Part shown: piece by piece, positions 1 to 13,500 of the stretch
How the letters are laid out: every line of letters begins with the position of its first letter
Numbering within the stretch: position 1 is the stretch's first letter
From: Eumeta japonica
Taxonomy: Eukaryota; Arthropoda; Insecta; Lepidoptera; Psychidae
Assembly: GCA_005406025.1 (NCBI GenBank)
Contig: BGZK01002071.1
Location: forward strand, 17,717 to 81,716
DNA length: 64,000 bases
Reading direction: 5' to 3'
Position numbers and translations under genes: made by a program
The notes under the pieces: model-generated
Told to the model about the DNA's origin: nothing
Seen by the model: only the letters and a program-made list of their open reading frames with translations
Databases searched by the model: none

Positions 1-304
1 AATAGAACATATCACACATGAACACATGGAAGTTGAGGAATAACAAACTTCACACAATTAAAGTACTGTATTATATTATTTTTATTGAGAAACTTAAAAT
101 ATAAATAAAATATTTAACAACAAGACTGTACAAACATATTAAATGATTAAAAAATAATTTACAACTAAAGAAATATAGGTTTAAGTTGAACTATTTAGTA
201 TTATCACAACAAAATCCTTGATTGGAGTCAGGAGAAGTTTTCAAAACATTATTTATGAATTTCCCGCTTTGCAATCAATTTTCTGAAATTTTGAATTTAA
301 AGTC

Positions 305-451
305 GCACGAAACTCTGCCGCTGTAAAGTTAGTCACGAAAGCGTCGCAATGGCCTAAATTAGGAACGCGAGGGGAAGAAGGAAATGTCCGGGTTAACTGA
401 ACCTACGCATTGCATCATTCACAGGCAATTGAAAGCGGCAGAGTTTCGTGC
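305..451. mobile_element. Short MITE with perfect 18-bp terminal inverted repeats
   Basis: GCACGAAACTCTGCCGCT at 305-322 returns as its exact reverse complement at 434-451. The interior closely matches a second copy at 3327-3490. No coding capacity. Confidence 0.7.
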
Positions 452-2045
452 ATTGTACTGTGAGTTGGTCGTGAATCATCATCGAACTGCTGATATAACT
501 AAAAGTTTATACCATCAATCATATTATCAAACTTATTGTATTTGTAGTGCAAATGTTAAGGACACTACATCGAATAAAATAAAACACTATTTTTATTAAT
601 AAAGAACACACATGTATTGTATGGCGGTACGGAACCTTCCGTGCCCGAGTCCGACTCGCACTTAACGATTTTTAATGACCAATTAATATGAAATATCTGG
701 TAAACAAGATCAACAGGTGATACATTATTTTCAATTAAAGTTATTGTTTTTCACTACACAGCGTCTTCATCGTAACTTATATGTACCCTCGTTTCGACCA
801 TTGGTTATCATTATATCCTTATTCATGATAAGTGGCATCCACTTTTAAGATAACATCAAACATCACGATAACAAGTATATCATTAAGGCTATTTGCGATG
901 CATTCGCCTCATAAATCTACACTCTGTATCACACACGTATATTTGTATGTGCTTATACTTTTTTATCCATTTATCAAATTCTAGAAGACGCTGACGTATT
1001 CCATTAGTAAAACATTCTGGAAACTAACCAGATATTCATTAATATTAGCCAAAGCGCTATTAACATTAGATACGACTTAATTTTATGGGAGTTATAGTGG
1101 TTTTTTGTGATTGAAAAATCATGAATATGGAGAACGACTAGAACAATTTCATCTTCTTAAGGAAATAATAAATAATAGTACACCGTGGTGTATAGGTGTA
1201 TAAATACACCATGAATTTTCTATCGACGCCATCATTAGACGAGACAATGGTAATGATACAATGTAAATCTTAGCAATATTACAATATGTACTGCAAAATA
1301 ATTATTTTGAGTATATCATTCTTGACGCATAAAATCAATAAAATGCGAATTTTGCCTACGCCTGAAGTTAACATGGCTGATGTTAAACGTCATATCATAT
1401 TACTTGTGAAAAAAAATCTTTAGGAATAATAGTATTCAACTGAAATATTTGGAAAATATTCTGGCAACGGTAAAAAGTACATTATTGTATATTATTTCTC
1501 AAAGATGTTTTTTTGTCGGTATGAAATATCTCCCTTAATACATTATCAAGTTCTATGTTTGATACTAATGTCAAAAAATGAGATCTGTTAAACAATTGTA
1601 CTTTTAGTATTCATTATTACATTTTGAAATGTATCATTGACAAAATTATCAATGATATCAATGAGAAAATTAACATTGTAAAAAGTTTATTTTATAAACT
1701 TTTTAAAATGTTAATTTTAAAATATAATTCCTTCTGTTGGCATCTTTATATATTATTTCTATAAGTTGTTTTTTGTCGGTATGAAATACTTAAATATTAA
1801 AAAAAAATATAAGTATATAAAAAAATAAAAAGTGCGTCTATAATATTGTATACAATATTAATATAAGACTAATTTTGTTATTATTTTTTAGAATAAAATA
1901 TTTTAAATTAATAAATATGTATATTTATTCATTTCTACTTTATTATATTACGTAGCTGCCCACTGTCGATACGAAGTATTCGCACGGGTCACTTAGTTTT
2001 ACTTAAACTTCGAAATTATTAGTAGGTATTGTATTGTATTGAGAA

Positions 2046-2374
2046 TAGAGTTTCCCAACCTTTCTTTTGTTGAGCCCCCCTGGATTTCTACACAATATTT
2101 TCATGTCCCCCTTTCAATCTTATATTATGAAAAAAACCGCACATTATTTTAAGGACTTACATCTAGTTTAATTCAAAATTATACAAAATAAGCTTTAAAC
2201 AAATTCGAAACGTTTTTTTTATTGATATCTATTATAATTATAGTAAATAATATTATTTTATTGCATAATTTACGCGCCAAATTATTTTACTTTCAAAAAT
2301 GCAAACGTATTGCGCCTCCCTTGAAATCTCTCCACGCACCCTTGGGAGGCGCGCCCTACTGGTTGGGAACTCTT
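2046..2374. mobile_element. hAT-like MITE
   Basis: Inverted ends TAGAGTTTCCCAACC (2046-2060) and GGTTGGGAACTCTT (2361-2374) match with one mismatch. The internal GTTGAGCCCCCC and CCTTGGGAGGCGCG segments are subterminal-like. No clear 8-bp target duplication survives. Confidence 0.6.
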
Positions 2375-2645
2375 GATTTAGAATCACATAAAGTCCAATA
2401 AAAAGGAGCAAAACGCAATTTTAAATTCTAAATCTGATACAATTTAATGTATATCATGTTAAATCAGTAATGCAAAAGAGAAAGCTGGCCACGGACCATG
2501 CTCATTATAGGGTCCCGAAGCCATTTTCATAAGAAATGCACTACAGATCAAAAAAGTACATTGTTACACTTTTTACATGTTTCCCACACAGAATAGTTAT
2601 AAGCACTTTAGGCACCTATAATTAGAAAAACAAATAGGTATGTCG

Positions 2646-2686
2646 ACTATTACTTTTATACTATACACTAGTATAAAAGTAATAGT
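2646..2686. repeat. Perfect 16-bp inverted repeat
   Basis: ACTATTACTTTTATAC at 2646-2661 and its reverse complement at 2671-2686, with a 9-base loop. Confidence 0.75.
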
Positions 2687-3326
2687 ATAAACTCAAATGC
2701 ATCAGCAAAAGAACGTATCTTCATGGCACTTACGTCGTTTTGTTGAGTAACTCTGTTTTTCGGCAATAACTCAAAAACAGTATATCCGACCATGTTTGAA
2801 AATGTTTATTAAGCGGTATCTTCGTTATCTTTTCATATTTTTTTGGACATACAATTTAGAAAATAGAAGGGGGGGGTCAGTTTCTGCAACTTTCAGAGAG
2901 ATTATTTTCGTAATTATTCACGTAATCAGAAAAATTGCAAAAAACCTTAGTGTTTTTAAAAGAACTGCCGAAATATATGCTACTCGTTGATATTTGCTGA
3001 AAAAATATTTTTCAGTTTCAGTTACATGAATGGTGTGCCCATCTACAAATTTTTATTTTTGTTATTTAACCAACAAACTGAGTAGCGGCTTATAAAAGAC
3101 ACCTACACTATAAATTTCATCAATATACGTCTTGTTGTTTTTAGATAAAATGCCTGTGACATACGGACGGACAGACATGACGAAACTATCAGGTTTCCGT
3201 TTTTGCCATTTTAGCTCGGAACCCTTAAAACCATATGCGTGTATGTTAGTTCGAGAGAGGTAGACGAGACCATTCATCTACATGCTCTGTCTCTCTATAG
3301 ACTTGACGTTAATTATGAAAAAATCG

Positions 3327-3490
3327 AGTACAACGTACGAAACTCTGGCGCTGTGAAATTAATCACGAAAGCGTCGCAATGACATAAAATAGGAATGCGG
3401 GGGAGAAGAAGAAATGGTGGGAAAGTGTTAAATTTGCGCTTCACATCATTCTCAGGCAATTTAGAGCGACAAAGTTTCTTGCGTTGTACT
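3327..3490. mobile_element. Second copy of the 305-451 MITE
   Basis: Imperfect inverted ends begin AGTACAACGTACGAAACT and finish AGTTTCTTGCGTTGTACT. It shares the internal block CACGAAAGCGTCGCAATG with the first copy in the same orientation. The two copies lie about 3 kb apart. Confidence 0.7.
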
Positions 3491-4210
3491 GCACGTACCA
3501 CTTGTTTTTATAATATCTCAAATTTGGTATTCAGTCCGGTGCAATTTAATGGTATGTCATTAGTTAGGCTAGGGAAATTTACAGATTGTACAAACTGCAA
3601 GATTTCTGCATTTTACAGGAAAGTGCAATAGTTGAAATGTTTTGCTGTCTAAACATAATATTATAGACCTACGATAAATGTTTCATATACTATTAGATAG
3701 AGGAGGTTTTTCGTATAAGAGCGTGTATGCCATCAGAGAATAAATAGTCACCGGCCGCCCATAGACACCCGTAAGACTAGGGGAATCAAAAGTGCGTTGC
3801 CAATCTTTTAAGAAGGAATTCATGTTTTCCTTGAAAACAGCCGTACCGTAATGCATTGAGAGTACGCAGATGGTAAATTATTAAAGTTTTACCGTACGTA
3901 GGAGAAAATTGCGCTTTATTTTATTATTAATCGATACGAATTATATAAGCTATGTTTTCAATAGTAGTATTTATATTTGTCTGTATGTTTCATATCGAAT
4001 ATGACTGACATCAAAATATTTATCATGATTGTATGAGTAAGTGCATAAGGACAATTTGTAAGTGTATCGGGAAGTCAAAGCGAAAATAAATGCTATTAAT
4101 GTAGACATTCATAAATAAATTACGGGCATTTTAATGTTGTAATATGTTTTATCTGCTTTAATTTAATTTAAAATTTGCTCAATAATTGTTTATCTACATA
4201 TTCCAGCACG

Positions 4211-4502
4211 ATGTCCACAGAGGGCGTAATGGTTTCGTACAACCATTCAGAAGGCGAGCACGCAAACATAGTGACCGTCGCTGCCTCCGGTATAAAATTC
4301 GGCGATCGCTGGGTTTTAACGCACGGCTCGATACTGTCCCCATTGAAACAGGCTAAAGATATTAACAGAGCGAAAGGCAAGCCGATACTGAGCGAACAGT
4401 TCTACGAGAACCTTCCGGAGATATACGTCACCTGCGAGAGGCCGAAGTCAGATGAATTACAAAAATACTACGACGGTCTTGAGGCGTTGAGTCGTCAAAG
4501 AT
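4211..4502 (+). CDS. TYSND1: TYSND1-like exon 1 (coding part)
   Basis: Codons 1-97 plus one base. It begins MSTEGVMVSY and includes the WVLTHGSIL segment typical of the family N-terminus. The donor is AT|GTGAGT. CCAG just upstream of the ATG looks like an acceptor, so the true exon may start at 4207 with a short 5' UTR. Confidence 0.85.
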
Positions 4503-7500
4503 GTGAGTTCAATTCTCATCTTTTTTCCTGAAATATATCAATATATTTTTTTTTCCAGTAATGTATCAATTTTTAGAACCCATATTTAGATAGAAATGCT
4601 TTTTTTTTCAGTTGTATAAGTAATTATTGTGTATTTGGCCAATCGGTTCACGATCAGGATATTAAACGATACTTTTCTCGGTTTAAAGCTACGCTCTTAA
4701 CCAGTGATCCACCGCCGGTCACGATTCCATAAAATAAAATACGCTATGTTTTGACACTAACATTGTGCCAAAAATGTATAAAAATCATTAAAAAATCTGA
4801 CACGATACTAGAATGGAAAAAAAATCACAAAATTCATCCTCTACACGACCTTCGGATCCTTTCAAAATGAACCCAATAACAAAAATAATAAAACAAGAAT
4901 AAAAATCGATTTTTAATCTTTTTATCATTTTTAGTGACCGTAAAGAAGTAATAATTATCTATATTCTATAATACGAATTCCAATAATCATAACTTTAGAG
5001 TTCCGTACATCCGATGAAAAATGGAAGCCTTATCGGATGAATGTCACGTCTGTGTGTCTCTCCGTCAGACTATTTCTTCCGCATATACTGAATGAAAAAA
5101 CTTACAATTCGGTAAATATATAAGCTTTGGGGACTTAATTACCGATGTGTATGCATGAATAATGAGTTGTTATTTTTCAAATTAATTTTTGGGTTAAATT
5201 AGAAAATTTAAAAACCTTTTATCAAACTCATCGTGTGGTATATCAAATGCACCGATTCATTACGATAAATGCAAATATATATATATATATATACACATTT
5301 TTTTTTTTATTATAAAATTTATGGTGAAAAGATATTAAAGAAACTGTAATAAAATCTACCATTTCCGACTTAATTTTCGGAACCATTGAGCCGAAAATTT
5401 TCTGAAATAAAGAATATAGCCTCACTCATATTGTAACGGAAATCAAAACGAAAATCTAGAGTATTTTAAACTTAAATACTCATAGGATACTGAAATATTA
5501 GTGAAAAGGAAATTTAAAATTTGTTGCTTACCGAAAACTGATAAGTTCATCTGGTGTAGTGATTGCTATGGTAACCCTATTTGTCGCTGGAGGGAGATAC
5601 GAGTAGTCGGCTTAATTCTAGCCCATGCAAAATTTTTGTATTTGCCTTTATTTAGGGTTTAATTTTATTAAATCACAGTAGTCGGCTTAATTCTAGATTA
5701 TGCAAACTTTTTGTATTTGCCTTTATTTAGGGTTTGATTTTAATAAATCATGCAGTGCAATGATTTATTTTATTGTCACAAACAAATTTGAGATGGATAA
5801 AAAATAGATGTAGAGTTGCTGTGACGATTTATAGAATCAAAGCTCTCCACGCATGTCCGGCTCACACTTTACGCTTCTTTACGGTATGACTTTCGGGCAC
5901 TGTTTATTCAATCATATGCAGTAAGTATTATGTACAATCTAAATTTGACGCCAGTTGAAACCCTAAGGTCAAATATTGTACATAAAAGCGAAATACGTTC
6001 TGTTCCTTTTTCCTCGGCATCAGATTTTACACACGGTATATTACAACGCTGTTAGAGCCGAAAGTTGGATCGGAAGCGAGACTATGACCGGTATCGAAAT
6101 CAAAACTAAATACCAAGCCGGGATCAAAGTCAGAGTGGGATCGAGGTTGGTACCGCGAGTAGAAATGAGACAGGATGCAGCCGCGGGACCGAGAACCGGA
6201 TCGTAAAGCGAGGTTCAGATGGAGATCCGGATTGATATCGAGCCCCGAAATGACATCATGATAGAGTCGACATGAAAGATGAATGAGATTGATGTGTGGC
6301 AGCGGACATTCACTAGTTGCAAGTCTGTTTATTTAATGTCTTAGTCAACCTCTGTCTATAAAAGTATCATATATATTTTTTCACAGCACTGGAAGGCCCG
6401 ACCGATCCAGAGCACAGCAGTTACCAAGTGCGTGTGTTGACAGGCAGGATATGTCATGTGTGGCAGTGCCCCTTACTTGATAGGTTCGTTTAAATTCTGT
6501 ATTTAGATATATGAATATTTTTGAGAATTTAAAATTTTATTATGTTTACCGACTTCTTAACATTTCATTTTGTTACCACCTTTTGACTCGTTCTGATAGA
6601 TATAGGAATAATAAATAATTAGAACTAATTATTTATTTTTCTATATTACTTATTCATTGTATTAGATTAGAATTAAAAATGTTTAAATAATAAAATATAC
6701 ATAAAATTATTGTAGTGGAATTTATACATGGTAATTTATTTGTTTTGACGTGGAATGTCTTTAAAACCACACCGAAACGTACGCGTATCAAGTCAGAAAA
6801 GTGGAGTGTAACGGAAAGGTCTATATCGTCTTACCTTAATAACCACAAAATTATTAGTCTTAAAATATAAATCTAGTGTCATTATTTAGCTCATATAGTC
6901 AGCTTGGTCTTATGACCTTAAATTAGCAGCGGGGCCGGACGGGGCGGCGGGGAAGGAACAATGCGTACATTGACGGAAACCGACGTTCTCGCTCAATTCT
7001 ATTTAGTATAATTCACGACTTACATGTTATAGCGCGGCGATTCTTGCATGGTTTTATGGAGTTTATTTAGTTAATCGATTAATATAAAAATAAGGATAAT
7101 CTGAACAATAATTGTGGTTAAAATAACCAGGAATTGTATAAAAATATATAAAAATTCAATATTTCGGCCTCAGCCCATGCTAGAGCCAGCTAGAAATATG
7201 GATCAGGACTATCGTTGGAAAGAGGGGATTATGGGCTACGCGTCGGTACCCCGGTGTCCGGGTGCCGAGCTAGTGGGACGATTTCAAAAGCGACACAAAG
7301 TTGCTACCGAACGTTCAGTAGACGACGTCGACCTCGCGAACAACTCTACCGCTGCTGTACATGTCGCCATTTAGTGTCCGTTTTGTATTAAAATTTTTGT
7401 AACGATTTCAGCCTTGTTTCCATTTCAATCTTTAATATTAAAGACGTCTAGCTGACGTAGACGTTTCACGTTAAACCGTCGGCCGTGCGCCCCGATACGC

Positions 7501-10500
7501 CCCACCCGATTTATTCTTCCTTTCTTCGACTTTTAAATCAATAACGTGCGCGTATATCGGCTTGTGGACGCACGACGAAAGTATTAGATATTACGATTAT
7601 CTTAAATTTCTTTATAAAGGTTAACATATGATTATTTTACATATATCTTTTATCGATTTTATGAAACAAACACTTGGTAAAATGATGGTATTACAAGAAA
7701 TTAGAAACGTAAATAACCGTGGATATAACCAGCTCGGCTTATTGCCTGGTGTTTTCTTTTAATAAAAGTTTTGTATTTGATTGTGTTTGTATGTAGTTAA
7801 ATTTGAAAAGAACTGTCCTTAAGTTGATCCGACCTATCACATTACCTTAGAGAGACTAATTTTATTTTATGTAACGTTTTAATTTATTCGTATTACACGT
7901 ACAATCAATCGTTTTCTCTGTAAGTCATTAGAAACGAAAATGACAACCTGACAACTTACTTACTACTACTTAATGACATATTGAATTTAAATCTCTTTTT
8001 TATCAGGTATATAATACAGCGGCTTGACGCAACGGCGTTAGATATCTGAGGCATTCAGCCCAATTTTTAATTAATTCACTTTTTATCCCGAAGCCTACGT
8101 ATAATTAGCTTCCTTACAATAATTCTAATTATATTTAAATAAATTCTTTAATTAAAAAATATTCACTTTTGTGTCGAGATTCTAGCTGAAAAAGTTCATT
8201 GAGTTCTCTTAAATTCTCACCCTTAAAATTTGCAAAATCTAAGGACAGATATTCTGTAAATATTTTCATTGCCCACAATGAAATTAAATAAAAATGAAAT
8301 AAATAAATTATTGATCACGTGCTTATTATAAACTGAATCACACGTTATGTTTGCCATTCCTCTTTGTGTTGCTTTCTCAACTACGACACACATACTCGAT
8401 ATGGAAGGTGAAAGCTTTTAGCACGCTTTCAACACGCAAAGAAATAGATAAAAACAAAAATCCGTTATTAGGTATCTGTTCGCAACTTTGTCTATATCAA
8501 TATAAAATATGTGTATTTTCAAATTTTCAAGTAAAGAAATCAACATCGGCAGGCAACAGTTTCGTAGGAGTGTGTGTGCTCAAAAATTTTAAACAGCAAT
8601 CAAAACTATAATATTTCTAATCTGATTTCGGGTACGACACTTATTTTACCAAGAGTATTTGCGCGGAACATGCTAAATCCAACAGCTATAGGTGATGCTC
8701 GGTGTCGGTGCTCAGGATATAATTAGACCCAGCGTGGTGATAATGGCGACTCGCTACATGAGTGTGCAGTGCGGCACAGGCAAACATGGCGAACGCGACA
8801 GAGAAAAGTTCCCGCTCGACAACACGACTCGGATGTCGGCACGTACTGCAAATGTCGAAGACCTGGCAATGTTAGTGTATTGCTGTGTTAGTGAGCCGCG
8901 TGCAGAAGTATTTTTTTTTCGTCGTTGCCTTGGGTTCAGATTGCAAGCTTATGCAGATTAGTTGACCGGACGACAGGCCCGTTAGACCTTTGAGAATCAT
9001 GCCCAACGATGTTTTCACTTCGAGCGCCGCCCGATGACGAGACCGAGGTCTTCATCTTCTCTGTTAGCATCCGCCACCCAAGTGAACGATATTATAAGAA
9101 TTTAAATACAATTTTTCGTGTCTTCGATTTTAACTACTTCAGGATTTCCGTAAAAAAGTCAGCATCTGATTTTATCCTTTTAGTGCTTGATTTATTAGAA
9201 CATCTAAAATAATGGACAACTGGTAGTCTAAATGAAATAATAACATTGGCCAGGTGGTAGCGATTTGCCTTCAAATGAGAAAAATTTAAATCCGAGTTCA
9301 ACAATTTTATTTATTTTTGTTCTGTTAATACAACGGTTACCTTGTATTGAAACCAATTGACGTCATTCGTTTATATTGTTGACATGTCGTGCGACGAACT
9401 TCAATACAACGAGCGACGGGACCCCGTTGCATTACGATCTGTATTTGGTTGCTAAAAGTTAGCAGTGGGTACTCTGAGGCATTTGTTGTTTATGTCTGCT
9501 AACCAAATGATTTGTTTCTGTAACTTTTTTTTTTCGCTAAATTGACATATCTAGAATGCTACGTTATTTAAAAGTTTATTTCAATATTTCTTTGTATATT
9601 TTTTTGCCAATTATTCAATCTGTACCGCAGTGAAAAAAATCAGTGTTCATCACTAATCTCCTATCGAATCGGTCCATTGCCCACGGATAAATTAATCAAC
9701 GATTGTTCCAAATTAAAAACGCTTTTTCCGGGCCTCGGAAAACTTTTTAATACGCAGTTCCGAATATCTTGATCAAATTGGTGATAACGATCCATGGCAG
9801 CGTATGATGGTGGAAAGGTATGCCTCAGCAGTGAGGTCATAAAAACCTGACACATCCTACGAGTTTGTCTATGACTTGCCGCATCTCTAATTTTATGCGA
9901 TTCAGAATTTCTTTTCTCACTCGCACATCCAATTTAACCCTCTAAAGAAACTGACGGGTTTTTTCTACTTTCTAATCTAAATCAATTTACACGTTTCTAA
10001 CTTTGAAAGGATTAATGTACCAACATTTATTTCCTCTTTATTTCTCAAATCCGCAAAAGCAGATGTTTCAAATCCGGCTTCCACTTTGGAAACTTTTTAT
10101 AAAATCGAAGAAAAATTTAAAAGAATAATAGATAAATATTAAAATCGAAATTCTTGTTAATTTTTTTTTTTTTTAAAAGTAACTTATTAGGAAAAATGGA
10201 TGATGAGTAACTAACGGTCAGTCGCAAATGAAGTGAAATAGTTATATAATAGCATAGAAAGCGGGAAAGGTCAAATAATTGTGTCACCGATGACGTGTTT
10301 ATTTTGAAGATTGAGTAGTGCCTACAATGTATTGTGTTTAACGCTTTGGTACGAAAAAGAAACTAAACTAAAATACACCAAAAACATTGGTCACAACACT
10401 AGTTTAATTATGACCTTTTAAGTTACGAATGTACGAGCTGCAGACCGGAACGTCGTACGTACGTGAATCGTCTGCTTTATATTTCTAAACGTCTACTCAA

Positions 10501-13500
10501 CTAATTTCATGATCATGGAAAGGCTTTTAACACGTTGAAACTCTCGTAGTAACTACATGAGGTAATAATATTTTCTCATATATTGTATACACATTTAGGT
10601 TAAGATAAACTACAAATGTAAAAAAAAAAATTTTTGGTCCGTAAATAAATTTGAAGGATTGTGATATAATTATAGCTGTGGCAATAAAATCAATTAACTT
10701 CTTATCTTCTAGCTACACAGCCCTACACGATATGTCACTTAAGACTTTCACCATTTTACAGCCGTCAGTAGATAGGATACTTAATTGATATGCCAGAGAC
10801 TCCATTCATAGAAGAACCTACTTCGTTTTCCATTCAGATGCGTAGACGATATATTGTATAGCTGGACTATTGGACACCGTGACGGAGATATAGAAAAACA
10901 AACCCAGCTCGGCAAGGCGTTGCTTTCAGTCTTCGTTCTGGTAGACCTTGGCGGCGATGACAGAGGTTAGAGAAATTATTGTATATTACAAGCGGCTAAG
11001 TGCGTCTATTCAAAGTATTTTCTCATTAGGATTACGCATAAAATGACTTTTTCACAAAATAACTTCTTCAAAAACCTATTAAAATAATTAGTGGATTTCG
11101 GTGTCTGTGCCAGCTAAAAATATGCCAGACGCGATTGTATCTCAGTTTTCATCATTTAATATGGTTTTGACTCGGAATTTGTACTAATGTTTATAGATTT
11201 AGAAGTTGGTTATCTCTTACTAATTTATGCTTTCGCCACTTTCATTAGAGTATTTTTTTTTTTTGCTTGCCTCGCTTTGTTTGGCACCGATCCCGAAAAA
11301 AACTATTTATTTTTCTGAGTTATGGAAGACCACTTTAGTTTATACTTTTTTGTGTATAAGTTATTTTATTTAACATTTTTTAGTGATGCAGTAAACAAAC
11401 TTTATTATTCATCTATAGCTTTGGCTCATGTACTAAAGCAATTGTTAATATAATTGGCATAGGCGTCACCTTTGATTTTGTACGAAGAAAGTGGAAAACC
11501 AGTTTCAATGCTGGATTTTCGAATGACGCTTGTAATTATCCCGGGGTTCCTACATTTTATTTGCGATGCATACAACCTTGGACTCACAGTTGGACCAGGC
11601 CAACGATTAGGTAGATCGGTTCACATAACTTTTAAGTTTCAAATTGCTCCCTACTTAACCGAAAAGTAGAAGAACGTAAATGATCTGCAGTGTAAGCTGC
11701 ATTATTTTGTAACAAAGAAATTGCTGAACCGTTTTCATGAAAGAAATTGAATGATTATACACAAATTTCTGTAAATATAATCTAATATAAAATAACTTTT
11801 TGACAGCCAGGTTTTGAGAAATATCACAAAATTCTTAAAAAGCATTAATCAATGATAATCTTACAGACATCTTTTTTGCCGATTACCCCAATAAAAATAT
11901 GTTTCACATTAAAAAAATATATATTTTGTACTTTAAAAAAAACTCAGGATTTAACTCGATAAAATACAGCTTGGACAATCCAAGTCAGTTAAGAAACCCT
12001 TAAATGTACATTAAAAAAAAAATAGTTCTACGTCGAATATAAAATATCTTTTTTTGAAGTCGATTAAGAAAATGTTAATCGAACTCGCTTTTAAGTTCCG
12101 AAAAAAATTTTATTTACAAAGGTCTGAGAATATCAGCAAGTCATAGATAGCACTATATAATAATAATTATAATAGCAATTATTTTTTTTTATAGACCAAC
12201 TTTCATTCGCGGCTTCGCTTGTGTGGAGATAAAATAAATCTTTCCTTGAAGTGAATCCAATCTTATGGTTTAAATCCCGATTCCGCTTTCCTCGATCCTA
12301 ATTTTTATATCTATTCAAGTTCCACCTTTACAAACCTGCATGTGCGCTTCTTAGAAATTGATTTTTTTTTGCTCATATGTATCTCAATGTTTTTACATAT
12401 AATTATATCCCAATGTTTTTACTTATTGTTTTTTTTAAGGATGAAAAAATAACCCGCTTTAGTGAACATTTCAATGGAACACTAAAATTTAAATAATTAA
12501 CACTTTAATAATATTATAATACATAGATATTATAATATTATTAAATCTTATAATTAAATAATCTACACGTCTAATTATAACTTTTTCACCCCAAAGATCA
12601 TATCCTTATAAAGTTTATTTAATTAAAATGCCGTATGACACAATATGATTTTTTAAGTCAAATATTTTTATCCTAAATATTAATTTTTCAAAAAGGATTA
12701 CATAAATATCATTACTCTAACGGCCCCGAACTTATTTCCAACTTTAAATTAAAGTCATAAATAATTGAGATACAGTTTCGAAAATTGACATCTTTTATAG
12801 CAAATTTTCTCCATTTTAAGAGTTTTTCAATTTTTGCTAACGTTATAATTTATGAACTATTGCCAAAAACTGAGTCTCTTTTATTTTTTGTCAATAACAA
12901 TTCCAATTGTCGACGAAAAATAGGAAAATGACATTTTCAGGATAACATTGCGAATCCAGTGAATTGTCGCTCATATTTTTGGAACAATTATAAAAAGATT
13001 GGAAACAAGTTTTTATCTCTCGATATTTCTGGTATACCTAATCCGTTCCTAGGAAGAAAACATTTTTACTAAATCTACAATATTTGTATATTCATACGTC
13101 CATCTGTCCATCTGTCTATTTAATCTTTAAAAGGCTGTATCGTTTGAATTGTAATATAAAGCAGACAAAATTTTAACAGAATAGGTATAATTGTATCGGA
13201 TATAACCTAACCTAACCTAACCTAACCGATAATAATGGAAAAAGAAATTAAAAAAAATACAGCGGGCCCGTACAAATAGCTTAGTTATTTTTTTTTTTGT
13301 TTTTACTCTATTATAAAAAACGGTAACAAATACGTACAAGCATTGAACTCCTAATTACAGTGGAAACTCTAAAATAAACAGCAAGTAATAGAAGCAGACC
13401 GATTCTAAGTCGGGCTTGCGTTAACAGTCCTGAACTGAATGTAAACGACACAAATTTTTTGATAATCGCACCAGGCTCGAATAAAGTGAGGAGGTTCGGA

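Larger units (their letters stand above)
1..4210. other. 5' flank of the TYSND1-like gene; no gene seen
   Basis: AT-rich DNA with two copies of a MITE, a hAT-like MITE at 2046-2374, several hairpins and LINE-like debris near 3040-3290. Open frames here are short and lack coding character. Confidence 0.6.

Noticed and set aside
9250..9310. Possible tRNA-derived SINE head with A/B-box-like motifs
   Set aside because: GTGGTAGCG and CGAGTTCAA spacing is only loosely right and no cloverleaf forms.
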